Assembly: GCF_014145665.1 (NCBI RefSeq)
Contig: NZ_JACHTD010000015.1
Span: 1-64,000, forward strand
Reading direction: 5' to 3'
DNA: 64,000 nucleotides
DNA from: Myroides sp. NP-2
GTDB taxonomy: Bacteria > Bacteroidota > Bacteroidia > Flavobacteriales > Flavobacteriaceae
How positions within the stretch are numbered: position 1 is the first letter of the stretch; each line of letters opens with the position of its first letter. Under the pieces are notes generated by a model that saw only the letters and a program-made list of their open reading frames with translations, was not told the DNA's origin and did no database searches. Positions 1 to 6,896 of this stretch are shown here, piece by piece. A program made the translations under genes and the position numbers.

Positions 1-131
1 TTTTGATATGTTCTAAAAATCATTTTTTTTAACTGGTCACTTTCACCAGAATCAGGTGGTCAAGTTAAACCAGAATCAGGTGGTCACTTTTGCCAGAATG
101 AGGTGGTCAATTTCTCCAGATTCTCCAGGCA
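1..131. mobile_element. Terminal repeat region of an IS21-family-like insertion sequence (partial)
   Basis: The motif CCAGAATCAGGTGGTCA occurs at 46-62 and 70-86, and as CCAGAATGAGGTGGTCA at 93-109. A further TGGTCA core lies at 34-39, giving TGGTCA cores every 23-24 bp. Repeated short motifs near each end are a known trait of IS21-family elements, and Bacteroidota members carry similar TGACCACC-type repeats. The integrase reading frame loses its family sequence where these repeats begin, so I place the element's end near 131 (a CA terminus). The transposase genes would lie left of the window, so the family call is inferred from the end alone. Confidence 0.6.
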
Positions 132-1081
132 AAAGCCACTGGATGGTCCTTGTATTTTTCAATTAGTTCTAAAGCTTCAGGTAATAGTGGAACCCTTACA
201 GGTATTTTAGTTTTCTCTCTGCTTGATATAATCCAATCTTTTCCATCGCTTCCTTTGGCTATATTTTGAGGTACTAAGTGAAAAATGTCTATATAAGCTA
301 AGCCAGTATAACAACTAAACAAAAACATATCAAGAACAGCTTGTAATCTTTCAATAGCAAAATTTTTGTTTACAAGGATTTCAAGTTCAGATTTAGTTAG
401 GTATCCTCTTTCTGTCTTTTCAAATTGAAGTTTATATTTGGTAAAGGGATCTTTTTCCATCCATTCCATGGTGATAGCTAAGTTGATTAACTTTTTAAAC
501 CTTTCAATGTGTTTCATAATACCATTGTTATTTAATGGTTGATGTTTGTGAATCGGTTTACAGTTTCTCAAGAAGTTTTCAAAGTCAAAAATAAATTTGT
601 AGTTAATCTCGCTTAAATAAATGTCAGTTCGATTGTGTACTTTACGCAAATAGCTTTTAAGGTACTTTTCCGTAGAGAAGTAGTTCTTTAGTGTACCATA
701 AGCTAATTTACTTGTAGCTATCTCTCTGTGATAGTCTATTAGCTTTAAAAGAGATGATTCAGTATCATCATGTCCAAGAAAGATGTTTTTAACAGCTCCA
801 ATAGAGACAACTCTTTTTTGTTGAACTAATTGGTGATAGGCATCTGTAATGAGAGAACGTACTCGCTCAATATGTGCATTGATTCGAACCGTGTCCTCAC
901 TTTTTCCTTTTGCTTTTCCTTTAATGTTATCCCAAGAAGTAGGGGATATTTTTAGTTTTAAAGAAATTTCTGTTCGTTGCCCATTTACCGTTATCCTTGC
1001 GTATATAAGGGATGGGACTGTTTTGTTTGAATTAGAAATACGTATAATGAAGTGTATTCCAAATGTGTTTTTTGTTTTCAT
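107..1081 (-). pseudogene. Tyrosine recombinase (phage/CTn-type integrase), C-terminus truncated
   Basis: This is an integrase of the Bacteroidota conjugative-transposon and genomic-island type. It has an N-terminal arm-binding domain (about residues 1-95), a SAM-like core-binding domain (about 105-215) and the start of the catalytic domain, with the family-typical FSCYTGLAYIDIF segment near residue 255. Many members of this group have Ala rather than Arg at that first catalytic position. The frame stops after 324 residues. The downstream His-x-x-Arg box and the catalytic Tyr are missing, and the last ~10 residues plus the stop codon come from the adjoining insertion sequence. Intact relatives are usually about 400 residues. 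The product is probably inactive. It most likely once mobilised an island placed beside tRNA-Pro. Confidence 0.75.
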
Positions 1082-1133
1082 ATCAATCTATTTTAATGTT
1101 AACCGAACTGTTTTGATATGGTTTTAAAAAACT

Positions 1134-1277
1134 ACTCACCTGAATAGTACTCAAACAAGACCAAAAAGCACTGAATTAAACTAAAATAAATTGTATTTAA
1201 TTTATTGAAATACAATTAGTTAAACTCGATTCGGTGAGCTAATTTACCTTTTAAAAATAGCTCACCTAATAGCTCAC
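1134..1277. repeat. Cluster of AGCTCAC repeats and inverted repeats (possible att/arm sites)
   Basis: Between the integrase start and the tRNA genes lie ACTCACC at 1134-1140, AGCTCAC at 1259-1265 and 1271-1277, and the reverse GTGAGCT at 1234-1240. GGTGAGCTA (1233-1241) and TAGCTCACC (1258-1266) form a perfect inverted repeat. A second perfect inverted repeat is AATTGTATTT (1189-1198) with AAATACAATT (1208-1217). Clustered short repeats beside an integrase gene are typical of integrase arm-binding and attachment regions. That role is inferred; no second att copy can be seen here. Confidence 0.4.
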
Positions 1278-1325
1278 ATTTAGATTGATTTACAATGGAT
1301 TATTATGATATATTTAAAAATAAAA

Positions 1326-1357
1326 AAATCCGTAAGTAATTGATACTTACGGATTTA
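1326..1357 (-). terminator. Rho-independent terminator of the tRNA operon
   Basis: AAATCCGTAAGTA and TACTTACGGATTT form a long perfect stem around a 5-base loop. On the minus strand the stem is followed by a T-run. It lies just downstream of tRNA-Pro. Confidence 0.8.
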
Positions 1358-1380
1358 GGCACGTTCTGATGCCGAAAAAG

Positions 1381-1455
1381 TCGGGGTGGCAGGATTCGAA
1401 CCTGCGACCTCCTGGTCCCAAACCAGGCGCGATGACCGGGCTACGCTACACCCCG
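1381..1455 (-). tRNA. tRNA-Pro (UGG)
   Basis: The minus strand folds as a cloverleaf. The acceptor stem CGGGGTG pairs with CACCCCG, the anticodon stem is CCTGG/CCAGG with loop TTTGGGA (anticodon TGG), and the T-arm carries GGTTCGAATCC. The discriminator base is A and CCA is not encoded. Its 3' end faces the truncated integrase, the usual geometry for an island inserted at a tRNA 3' end. Confidence 0.95.
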
Positions 1456-1460
1456 AAAAG

Positions 1461-1544
1461 CGGAGAGACAGGGACTCGAACCCTGGCGACCGTTACCAGT
1501 CGACAGATTAGCAATCTGCTCCGTTACCACTCCGGCACCTCTCC
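1461..1544 (-). tRNA. tRNA-Ser (GCU)
   Basis: This 84-base class II tRNA has acceptor stem GGAGAGG/TCTCTCC with one G-T pair, anticodon loop TTGCTAA (anticodon GCT, reading AGC/AGU codons), a long variable arm as in all tRNA-Ser, and T-loop GGTTCGAGTCC. It sits 5 bases upstream of tRNA-Pro on the same strand, so the two are probably cotranscribed. Confidence 0.95.
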
Positions 1545-1577
1545 TGAAAACTGAGGTATTCCTCATTTTTACTGGAG

Positions 1578-1609
1578 CAAACATACTATTAGTTTTTATT
1601 TTATGCAAA
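1578..1609 (-). promoter_or_regulatory. Promoter of the tRNA-Ser/tRNA-Pro operon
   Basis: On the minus strand TTTG (1606-1609) is followed after exactly 20 bases by TATGTTTG (1578-1585). This matches the Bacteroidota consensus TTTG-N19-21-TAnnTTTG, about 34 bases before the tRNA-Ser 5' end. Confidence 0.8.
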
Positions 1610-1799
1610 TAAAAATAGAGAGAAAATAGGAGGTAAAGCACTCCTTTTTTTTACTGCATTAAGTATGAGCCTACTAGGAATAAAAAAAAAGCGTACAAAA
1701 AAAACATTTTTTTTCTTATCTGTCAATTTAAGGGGCTTGACGACCGAAAAGAACGGTAATTTTAAAGGGAAGAACCGCCTTTCTCTTTAAATTATCACT
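1610..1799. other. Intergenic stretch, no gene seen
   Basis: AT-rich sequence with A- and T-runs between the tRNA promoter and the promoter of the first acetyltransferase gene. I see no reading frame or clear RNA structure. Confidence 0.5.
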
Positions 1800-1807
1800 T
1801 ATATTTG
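1800..1807 (+). promoter_or_regulatory. -7 promoter element for the GNAT gene at 1872
   Basis: TATATTTG fits TAnnTTTG and lies 64 bases before the start codon. No TTG is present at the ideal -33 spacing. Confidence 0.45.
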
Positions 1808-1871
1808 TATCTGAAATTAAATAAAGCTGATTATTGAACCTAATTTTTAGCCCAATTGAATCAAACAGTAT

Positions 1872-2408
1872 ATGAAATTTGATACAACCCTGACTTTTTC
1901 AAGTGATCGCTTGAAGTTCATCATCGTAAATGAACAATATGTAGACGATATTTTTAGAGAATTAACGCCTACTGTAGCAAAATATTTACCTTTTACTCCC
2001 ACACAAAAAAAAGAAGATACCTTCGGTTTTGTCGCCTATAGCTTAGGGCAACTAGAAAAACAACAAGATATTACCTTGTTGGCAACTGATCGCCAAACTG
2101 GAGAATTTATTGGCTGCTGTGGAATCCACGACATCAATGAAGAATCCATTTCACTGGGTATCTGGTTGAAAGAAAGCGCAAGCGGCAAAGGGTACGGTAA
2201 AGAAATTATCAAAGCCCTAGAGCAGTTTGTATCTGATCATATGACGGTGGAGTACTTGATTTATAATGTAGATCAAGACAATAAAGGAAGCATCAATATT
2301 GCTGAAAAATTAGGCTATGTCTATCATCATAGTTTTGTGCGAAATATTAGCGAAGAAAAAATATTGAATATGCTACAGTATCGCAAAGATAACCCCTCAA
2401 AGAAGTAA
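1872..2408 (+). CDS. GNAT family N-acetyltransferase (RimJ/RimL-like)
   Basis: This 178-residue soluble protein has the GNAT fold. The central strand GEFIGCCGIHDI is followed by SLGIWL and the acetyl-CoA pyrophosphate-binding loop SGKGYGKEI near residue 120. The C-terminal part NKGSINIAEKLGYVY is the usual 'N.aS..v.eklGF' segment of RimJ/RimL-type protein acetyltransferases. The substrate cannot be told. The next gene encodes a larger protein whose C-terminal half has the same motifs in the same order (GCxxIxDIN, GKGYG, SIN.xEK.G), so the pair looks like a tandem duplication. A hairpin terminator separates them. Confidence 0.85.
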   Translation: MKFDTTLTFSSDRLKFIIVNEQYVDDIFRELTPTVAKYLPFTPTQKKEDTFGFVAYSLGQLEKQQDITLLATDRQTGEFIGCCGIHDINEESISLGIWLKESASGKGYGKEIIKALEQFVSDHMTVEYLIYNVDQDNKGSINIAEKLGYVYHHSFVRNISEEKILNMLQYRKDNPSKK

Positions 2409-2435
2409 CATACTCAAATAAAAACAGTATTTTGT

Positions 2436-2476
2436 AAAAGTTCAGCTTGATTCATCGAATTAAACTGAACTTTTTT
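2436..2476 (+). terminator. Terminator between the two GNAT genes
   Basis: AAAGTTCAG and CTGAACTTT pair around a 19-base loop and are followed by a T-run. Confidence 0.65.
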
Positions 2477-2495
2477 GTATTAATCGCCTAAACAG

Positions 2496-3539
2496 ATGAA
2501 AAATAATCCCATAGCTGAGGTAGAAAACTACCTAAACCAGCCTGTTTTAACAGCCGAAGAAAGAGAAAGAGGTGACTTGTTTTTAGCCATTACCCGTGGA
2601 GAATGCAATTGGTCTAATCTATTGCTTTCCGTGGAAACAGCTTCGCAAATAGCTGTTTTAGATTCTTATATTCTACCGCTCTTGTTGGAAGACTACCATC
2701 AAACCACAACTGTACTTGAACGCGAGGTGCAATTGCGACTCTTGCGGGCCTATGTACAGCTCATGGGGAAAGATTGGAACCTATATCGAAAGGAAACTTC
2801 CCTAAAGGCTTATCCATGGCCGGAAAGTGAGACAAAAACTCAAATTGGAGATAAAGAAGAGGTAGCAAAGTACGCCTGGGTTCAACTGCTGCATATCTTA
2901 CTTATTGATAGAGAGAAGATAGAAGAAGCACAAACGTTCAACCTCATTCAAGAAGGGATAAAGCAAGAAGTACTCTTAATTTTGAATATGCTCGAGCCCC
3001 AGGAGAGAACGGTATTTCCCGAAACCCAACAATGGGAGCATCAAGATTTGTGCTTCCGCAAGATTACAACAGCAGATGCGCCATTGCTACAGCGCCATTT
3101 TACTCCCGCAGTAGGACAATATTTGAGTATAGATTCCTTTGCACATCCCTTGTTGGTCGCCGAATACATCCGACAATCTCAATTGGAAATGAAAGAAGGA
3201 AGTTGCTTGGTGTTGTTGGTTTTTGAAAAACAAGGAAACGCCTTCATTGGTTGTGTAACCATTAATGATATCAATCTACATACGGCTGAAATTGGATTGT
3301 GGGTTACTGAAAAACAACAAGGAAAAGGCTATGGAACACATTTGTTACAACAAGTACTGTCTATTATAGCAGCAAGTATTCCTACCAAAAAGATTCTTTA
3401 TACGGTCGAAAAAGAAAACCAACGCAGTATCAACCTCTGTGAGAAATTCGGATTCCAATATACTCGAGCGTTTATCTTAGAACCTACACCCCTCAAAAAT
3501 AAGTATAGGGAGATGATTCAATATACTAAAAGTCGCTGA
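2496..3539 (+). CDS. GNAT acetyltransferase with a helical N-terminal extension
   Basis: This 347-residue protein has two parts. Residues 1-185 are mostly helical by composition (many Leu, Glu, Gln) and match no family I know. Residues 186-347 form a GNAT domain with AFIGCVTINDI, IGLWV, acetyl-CoA loop QGKGYGTHL and ENQRSINLCEKFGFQY. The GNAT half resembles the preceding gene's product, which has no such extension, so the gene probably arose by duplication plus fusion. The extension could bind the acceptor protein or mediate dimerisation, but nothing here proves that. The start codon is the first ATG of the frame and lies just beyond the upstream terminator. Confidence 0.75.
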   Translation: MKNNPIAEVENYLNQPVLTAEERERGDLFLAITRGECNWSNLLLSVETASQIAVLDSYILPLLLEDYHQTTTVLEREVQLRLLRAYVQLMGKDWNLYRKETSLKAYPWPESETKTQIGDKEEVAKYAWVQLLHILLIDREKIEEAQTFNLIQEGIKQEVLLILNMLEPQERTVFPETQQWEHQDLCFRKITTADAPLLQRHFTPAVGQYLSIDSFAHPLLVAEYIRQSQLEMKEGSCLVLLVFEKQGNAFIGCVTINDINLHTAEIGLWVTEKQQGKGYGTHLLQQVLSIIAASIPTKKILYTVEKENQRSINLCEKFGFQYTRAFILEPTPLKNKYREMIQYTKSR

Positions 3540-3573
3540 TGGGGGGGATACAATGTGTTTATTTAGATCATTC

Positions 3574-3639
3574 CATCGTATTGGCTCATCGTATTGGCTC
3601 ATCTTTAATCGGCTCGTCAACCGTAAACCGTAAACTGTA
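3574..3639. repeat. Short tandem repeats (13-bp and 7-bp units)
   Basis: CATCGTATTGGCT occurs twice in tandem from 3574 and a third partial copy begins at 3600. At 3619-3639 three 7-bp units follow (AACCGTA, AACCGTA, AACTGTA). The 7-bp period matches the large arrays at 30.5, 31.1 and 50.8 kb, though the unit sequence differs. Confidence 0.6.
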
Positions 3640-3643
3640 AACT

Positions 3644-3670
3644 AAAATAGCGAGGAAAACCTCGCTATTT
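3644..3670. terminator. Bidirectional terminator between convergent genes
   Basis: AAATAGCGAGG and CCTCGCTATTT form a perfect 11-bp stem with an AAAA loop between two convergent genes. Confidence 0.8.
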
Positions 3671-3705
3671 CATATCGTTACTAAGAGAAAAGAGAAAACT
3701 ATTTA

Positions 3706-4206
3706 TTAGAATTTATAGCGTACAGCTACACCAAAGTCGATGTAGAGTCCGTCGCGATACGAGTCGTTTAAGTACAGTTCAGGACGGGCATCCAAAGCAA
3801 GTTGCAAGGGAATTTCATCAAAGGTATACTCTATACCCACTGTACCTGTAATCAAACCAAATGTACCATTGTCTTTGTATCGCTTGCCAGAGCGACCGTA
3901 ATACTTATAACTGTAATTTCCTACAGCTGCACCAACACCTGCATACCAATCAAAGTTACCTTCAATATTCCACACCCATTGGTATATACCCGTAATCTTT
4001 GTGGCGTTATAGTCATCGTTGTTTCTAAAACCTAGATCCAACTCTAAACGATTGTTTTTGGATAAATTGCGTTGGTATGATATCTCAGTACCCAATCCAG
4101 CGTTTCCGCCAAAGCGCAATCCTATCGCATTTTTAGGTCCAGACTGCGCAAGAGAAGCAGTCGTTAATAATCCCGCTAATCCCAGTGTAAGCAGTAGTTT
4201 TCTCAT
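3706..4206 (-). CDS. Small outer-membrane beta-barrel protein
   Basis: This 166-residue exported protein starts with a clear signal peptide (MRKLLLTLGLAGLLTTASLA, cleaved near AQS). The mature part alternates polar and aromatic residues, with Gly-rich turns, repeated [YF]xxxx[YF] spacing (GLRFGGNAGLGTEISYQR, FDWYAGVGAAVGNYSY) and a terminal aromatic (VRYKF), as in 8-strand outer-membrane barrels. An in-frame ATG 69 bases upstream exists. I chose the later start because the signal peptide begins there and the promoter box at 4235-4242 would lie inside the longer frame. The function is unknown; it may be structural or a minor porin. Confidence 0.75.
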   Translation of the reverse strand: MRKLLLTLGLAGLLTTASLAQSGPKNAIGLRFGGNAGLGTEISYQRNLSKNNRLELDLGFRNNDDYNATKITGIYQWVWNIEGNFDWYAGVGAAVGNYSYKYYGRSGKRYKDNGTFGLITGTVGIEYTFDEIPLQLALDARPELYLNDSYRDGLYIDFGVAVRYKF

Positions 4207-4234
4207 TTCGTATTGTATTTTTTTGTTAGGGCAA

Positions 4235-4242
4235 CAAAAGTA
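4235..4242 (-). promoter_or_regulatory. -7 promoter element of the barrel gene
   Basis: TACTTTTG on the minus strand fits TAnnTTTG, 28 bases before the chosen start at 4206. It supports that start over the longer frame. Confidence 0.55.
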
Positions 4243-4311
4243 AGTAATATCTAGTAGGATTAAAAAAAAGGCCACATAAATTGAATAAAAAGAAAAAATA
4301 TATCTTTTCTG

Positions 4312-4342
4312 TTGTCAGTTTTAAATAATGGTTTTACTTTTG
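4312..4342 (+). promoter_or_regulatory. Promoter of the NhaC-type transporter gene
   Basis: TTG (4312-4314), exactly 20 bases, then TACTTTTG (4335-4342): a full match to the Bacteroidota promoter. The transcript would begin near 4348, leaving a leader of about 190 bases before the start codon at 4535. Confidence 0.75.
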
Positions 4343-4344
4343 TG

Positions 4345-4430
4345 ACTCAATTATCAGGAATTTTTCTAAAAACAAGTAGAAAAATAGCAACCTGCAACAA
4401 CAAGCAAGGTGCTCCAAAGGATAAGCCAGT
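4345..4430 (+). promoter_or_regulatory. Structured leader resembling a SAM-I (S-box) riboswitch
   Basis: The leader begins almost at the predicted transcription start. TTATC (4351-4355) pairs with GATAA (4420-4424), as in SAM-I helix P1. AGCAACCTGC (4386-4395) and GCAAGGTGCT (4404-4413) form a hairpin that matches the conserved SAM-I P3 (GCAACC...GGUGC). Between them, ATTTTTCTA (4360-4368) and TAGAAAAAT (4377-4385) form a perfect 9-bp stem where SAM-I normally has the GGAGGGA-containing P2, and P4 is absent. This is therefore a divergent member of the S-box clan or a look-alike. NhaC-superfamily MetT transporters are known to be under S-box control in other bacteria. Confidence 0.4.
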
Positions 4431-4509
4431 CATGGAAAAAATGTTGATCTACCTCTCGTGGGTATACTTGCTGTACTATATTTTTTCAATGGATATCTTA
4501 CCATTACTT

Positions 4510-4527
4510 GTTTTTAGATATAAAAAC
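4510..4527 (+). promoter_or_regulatory. Hairpin just before the transporter start codon
   Basis: GTTTTTA, GATA loop, TAAAAAC: a perfect 7-bp hairpin ending 7 bases before the ATG at 4535. It could serve as the expression platform of the upstream leader by changing ribosome access. This is inference. Confidence 0.3.
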
Positions 4528-4534
4528 TAAATAT

Positions 4535-5827
4535 ATGTCAGAAAACAAATTGTACACCCTCATTCCTTTTTTTGTTTTTGTCGCTGTTTTTCTAGGAAGT
4601 GGAATAGCCTTAGACAACTTTTATCAATTGCCATCACCTATTGCTATTAGCGTAGGAATAATTACGGCTTTTGTCTTGTTTTATAAAACCCCAATGAAAG
4701 ATCGCATCACTGCACTTATTGATGGATGTAGTGATAGTAAAATCATCACCATGTGTTTGATTTATCTCTTAGCCGGTGCCTTTGCTGCTATCACCAAAGC
4801 GATTGGTGGGGTAGAGGCGATGGTTAATATTGGCCTACACTTTATTCCTGTGGCTTATTTAGGTGTAGGAATCTTTATTATTGCTTGTTTTCTTTCTCTT
4901 TCTATTGGTACTTCTGTGGGTACTATTGTAGCTTTGGGACCTATTGTGGTTGGATTAGCAGAGAAAACGGGTAGCTCTATGGGACTGCTTTGTGGTGCCC
5001 TATTAGGGGGAGCTATGTTTGGCGATAATTTGTCCCTTATTTCCGATACAACCATCACCGCTACACAAACATTAGGCTGTGAAATGAAAGATAAGTTTAG
5101 AGCCAACTTCAAACTTGCCATACCTGCAGCACTATTAACCGTTGGGGTGCTCTTTTTTATGAAAAACGATGCAACTAATGTCGCCTTGGATTTGAGTGAA
5201 AAGACCAATTATATCTTGTTGATTCCCTATATACTAACCATTGTATTGGCTTTGGTCGGTATAGATGTATTTATCGCGCTTTTTATGGGTATCCTAGGGG
5301 CGGGAATCATCGGTTTAGTTCGCACTGATTTTGACCTAGTCGGATTGGCTAATCACACCTATCTCGGATTTACTTCTATGACCGAAATCTTCCTTTTGTC
5401 TATGTTGACAGGTGGATTGGCGCGTATGATCGAGCGTCAAGGAGGATTGGCGTGGATTTTAAGCAGCATGAGAAGCAAAATTAAAACCTCAAAAGGTGCC
5501 GTATTTGGCATCGCTTCCCTCGTATCAGGAGTGGGAATCTGTATGGCCAATAATACGGTGTCCATCCTCGTAGTCGGAAATCTCGCCAATGATGTAGCTG
5601 ATGAATATAAGCTCAATCGCCCCTATGTGGCTTCCGTCCTCGATATCTTCGCTTGTATTATTCAAGGAATCCTGCCATATGGAGCGCAAATCCTGATCTT
5701 ATTGGGCTTTACAGAAAAAAAATTAGGCTTTATTGAACTAGTCACTCATGGATATTACTTCCTCTTTCTGCTTCTAACTACCTTGTTTTATATGGTCTTT
5801 TTTAGAAAAGAAGTACAAACAGTTTAA
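4535..5827 (+). CDS. NhaC-superfamily Na+/H+ antiporter-type transporter, candidate methionine transporter
   Basis: This 430-residue inner-membrane protein has about 10-12 hydrophobic segments. It carries the NhaC-family core GTSVGTIVALGPIVVGLAEKT followed by GALLGGAMFGDNLSLISDTT, where Asp and Ser/Thr residues line the ion path. Length and motif order fit the family. NhaC relatives exchange Na+ and H+ or carry organic solutes. One branch, MetT, is predicted to import methionine because it is controlled by SAM riboswitches. The SAM-I-like leader here favours MetT over a plain antiporter. Of two in-frame starts I chose the one at 4535; the earlier ATG falls inside the leader hairpin. Confidence 0.75.
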   Translation: MSENKLYTLIPFFVFVAVFLGSGIALDNFYQLPSPIAISVGIITAFVLFYKTPMKDRITALIDGCSDSKIITMCLIYLLAGAFAAITKAIGGVEAMVNIGLHFIPVAYLGVGIFIIACFLSLSIGTSVGTIVALGPIVVGLAEKTGSSMGLLCGALLGGAMFGDNLSLISDTTITATQTLGCEMKDKFRANFKLAIPAALLTVGVLFFMKNDATNVALDLSEKTNYILLIPYILTIVLALVGIDVFIALFMGILGAGIIGLVRTDFDLVGLANHTYLGFTSMTEIFLLSMLTGGLARMIERQGGLAWILSSMRSKIKTSKGAVFGIASLVSGVGICMANNTVSILVVGNLANDVADEYKLNRPYVASVLDIFACIIQGILPYGAQILILLGFTEKKLGFIELVTHGYYFLFLLLTTLFYMVFFRKEVQTV

Positions 5828-5855
5828 AAAATTCAGTCTCGAATTACAAATTGTT

Positions 5856-5863
5856 TATATTTG
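5856..5863 (+). promoter_or_regulatory. -7 promoter element of fabG
   Basis: TATATTTG lies 29 bases before the fabG ATG. The in-frame upstream TTG at 5851 overlaps this box and is unlikely to be the start. Confidence 0.6.
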
Positions 5864-5892
5864 CCCTTTGTCAAAACAAAATTGAATCATAC

Positions 5893-6639
5893 ATGAAATT
5901 ATTAGAAGGAAAAATAGCAATTATTACCGGTGCTACACGTGGAATCGGAAGAGGTGTAGCTTTAGCATTTGCTGAACAAGGCGCTAACGTAGCATTTACC
6001 TATAGTTCATCGGTACAAGCAGCGGATGAATTAGTAAGTGAACTCGTAGCTTTAGGTGTTCAAGCAAAAGGATATCAATCAAATGCAGCTGAATACAATG
6101 CAGCTGAACAATTGGTGGAAGAAGTTTTAAAAGACTTTGGTAATATTGATGTTTTAATTAATAATGCAGGTATCACAAAAGATAACTTATTGATGAGAAT
6201 GTCTGAACAAGACTTCGACGCAGTAATTGAAGTAAACTTGAAGTCTGTATTTAACATGACCAAAGCAGTACAACGCACCATGTTGAAAAATAGAAAGGGT
6301 TCTATTATCAATATGAGTTCAGTTGTAGGGGTAAAAGGAAATGCAGGACAAGCAAATTATGCAGCATCAAAAGCTGGGGTAATTGGATTCTCTAAATCAG
6401 TTGCCTTAGAATTGGGATCAAGAAATATTCGTTGTAACGTTATTGCACCAGGATTTATCGAAACAGAGATGACAGGCAAATTAGCAGAAGATGTAGTAAA
6501 AGGATGGACAGATGCCATTCCTTTAAAACGAGGGGGAAGACCAGAAGACGTTGCGAATGCATGTGTGTTCTTAGCTTCAGAATTATCTGCTTATATTACA
6601 GGACAAGTAATCAATGTGGATGGGGGAATGTTAACCTAA
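5893..6639 (+). CDS. fabG: 3-oxoacyl-[acyl-carrier-protein] reductase
   Basis: The product reduces 3-oxoacyl-ACP to 3-hydroxyacyl-ACP with NADPH in fatty acid elongation, in the cytosol. The 248 residues show the classical short-chain dehydrogenase pattern: cofactor loop TGATRGIG (12-19), NNAG (90-93), catalytic Asn115, Ser142/143, Tyr156 and Lys160, and the C-terminal FLASELSAYITGQVINVDGG typical of bacterial FabG. The start at MKLLEGK is set by family length and by the promoter 29 bases upstream. No acpP or fabF lies beside it, so fabG is a single-gene unit here, closed by a strong terminator. Many SDRs share these motifs, but the length and C-terminus fit FabG well. Confidence 0.9.
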   Translation: MKLLEGKIAIITGATRGIGRGVALAFAEQGANVAFTYSSSVQAADELVSELVALGVQAKGYQSNAAEYNAAEQLVEEVLKDFGNIDVLINNAGITKDNLLMRMSEQDFDAVIEVNLKSVFNMTKAVQRTMLKNRKGSIINMSSVVGVKGNAGQANYAASKAGVIGFSKSVALELGSRNIRCNVIAPGFIETEMTGKLAEDVVKGWTDAIPLKRGGRPEDVANACVFLASELSAYITGQVINVDGGMLT

Positions 6640-6661
6640 TCCAAGGAAAAGATATATGTAT

Positions 6662-6698
6662 AAGGGAGGGTACAAGGTCGACTTGCACCCTCCCTTTT
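6662..6698 (+). terminator. Terminator of fabG
   Basis: AAGGGAGGGT pairs with ACCCTCCCTT around a loop holding a smaller CAAG/CTTG pairing, followed by seven T. Confidence 0.85.
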
Positions 6699-6896
6699 TT
6701 TGTTTTTTGCCTCCTCTTTTTTTGATTATAATAGGGCTTACAACCAGCCTATTACCGTTGTTTAAGCGAGTAGTTCAAGGAGAAAAAGACGTGTAAATAT
6801 GACGAAGTGCGAAAAAAATATTTGATTTATATAATAAAAAAGGATAATTTTAAATGGCGGTTGAACTAAATTAACTGCTGTTTATTCGAACTATCA

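Noticed and set aside
1..1122. Direct repeat TTTTGATATG at 1-10 and about 1111-1120 as an element boundary
   Set aside because: Only 10 AT-rich bases match and the flanks differ; chance is likely in AT-rich DNA.
1369..1641. Open frames across the tRNA genes
   Set aside because: They overlap two clear tRNA genes and translate their stems and loops.
4312..4530. Small coding sequence of 72 codons in the transporter leader
   Set aside because: It covers the promoter and the structured leader, and its translation looks like no known protein.
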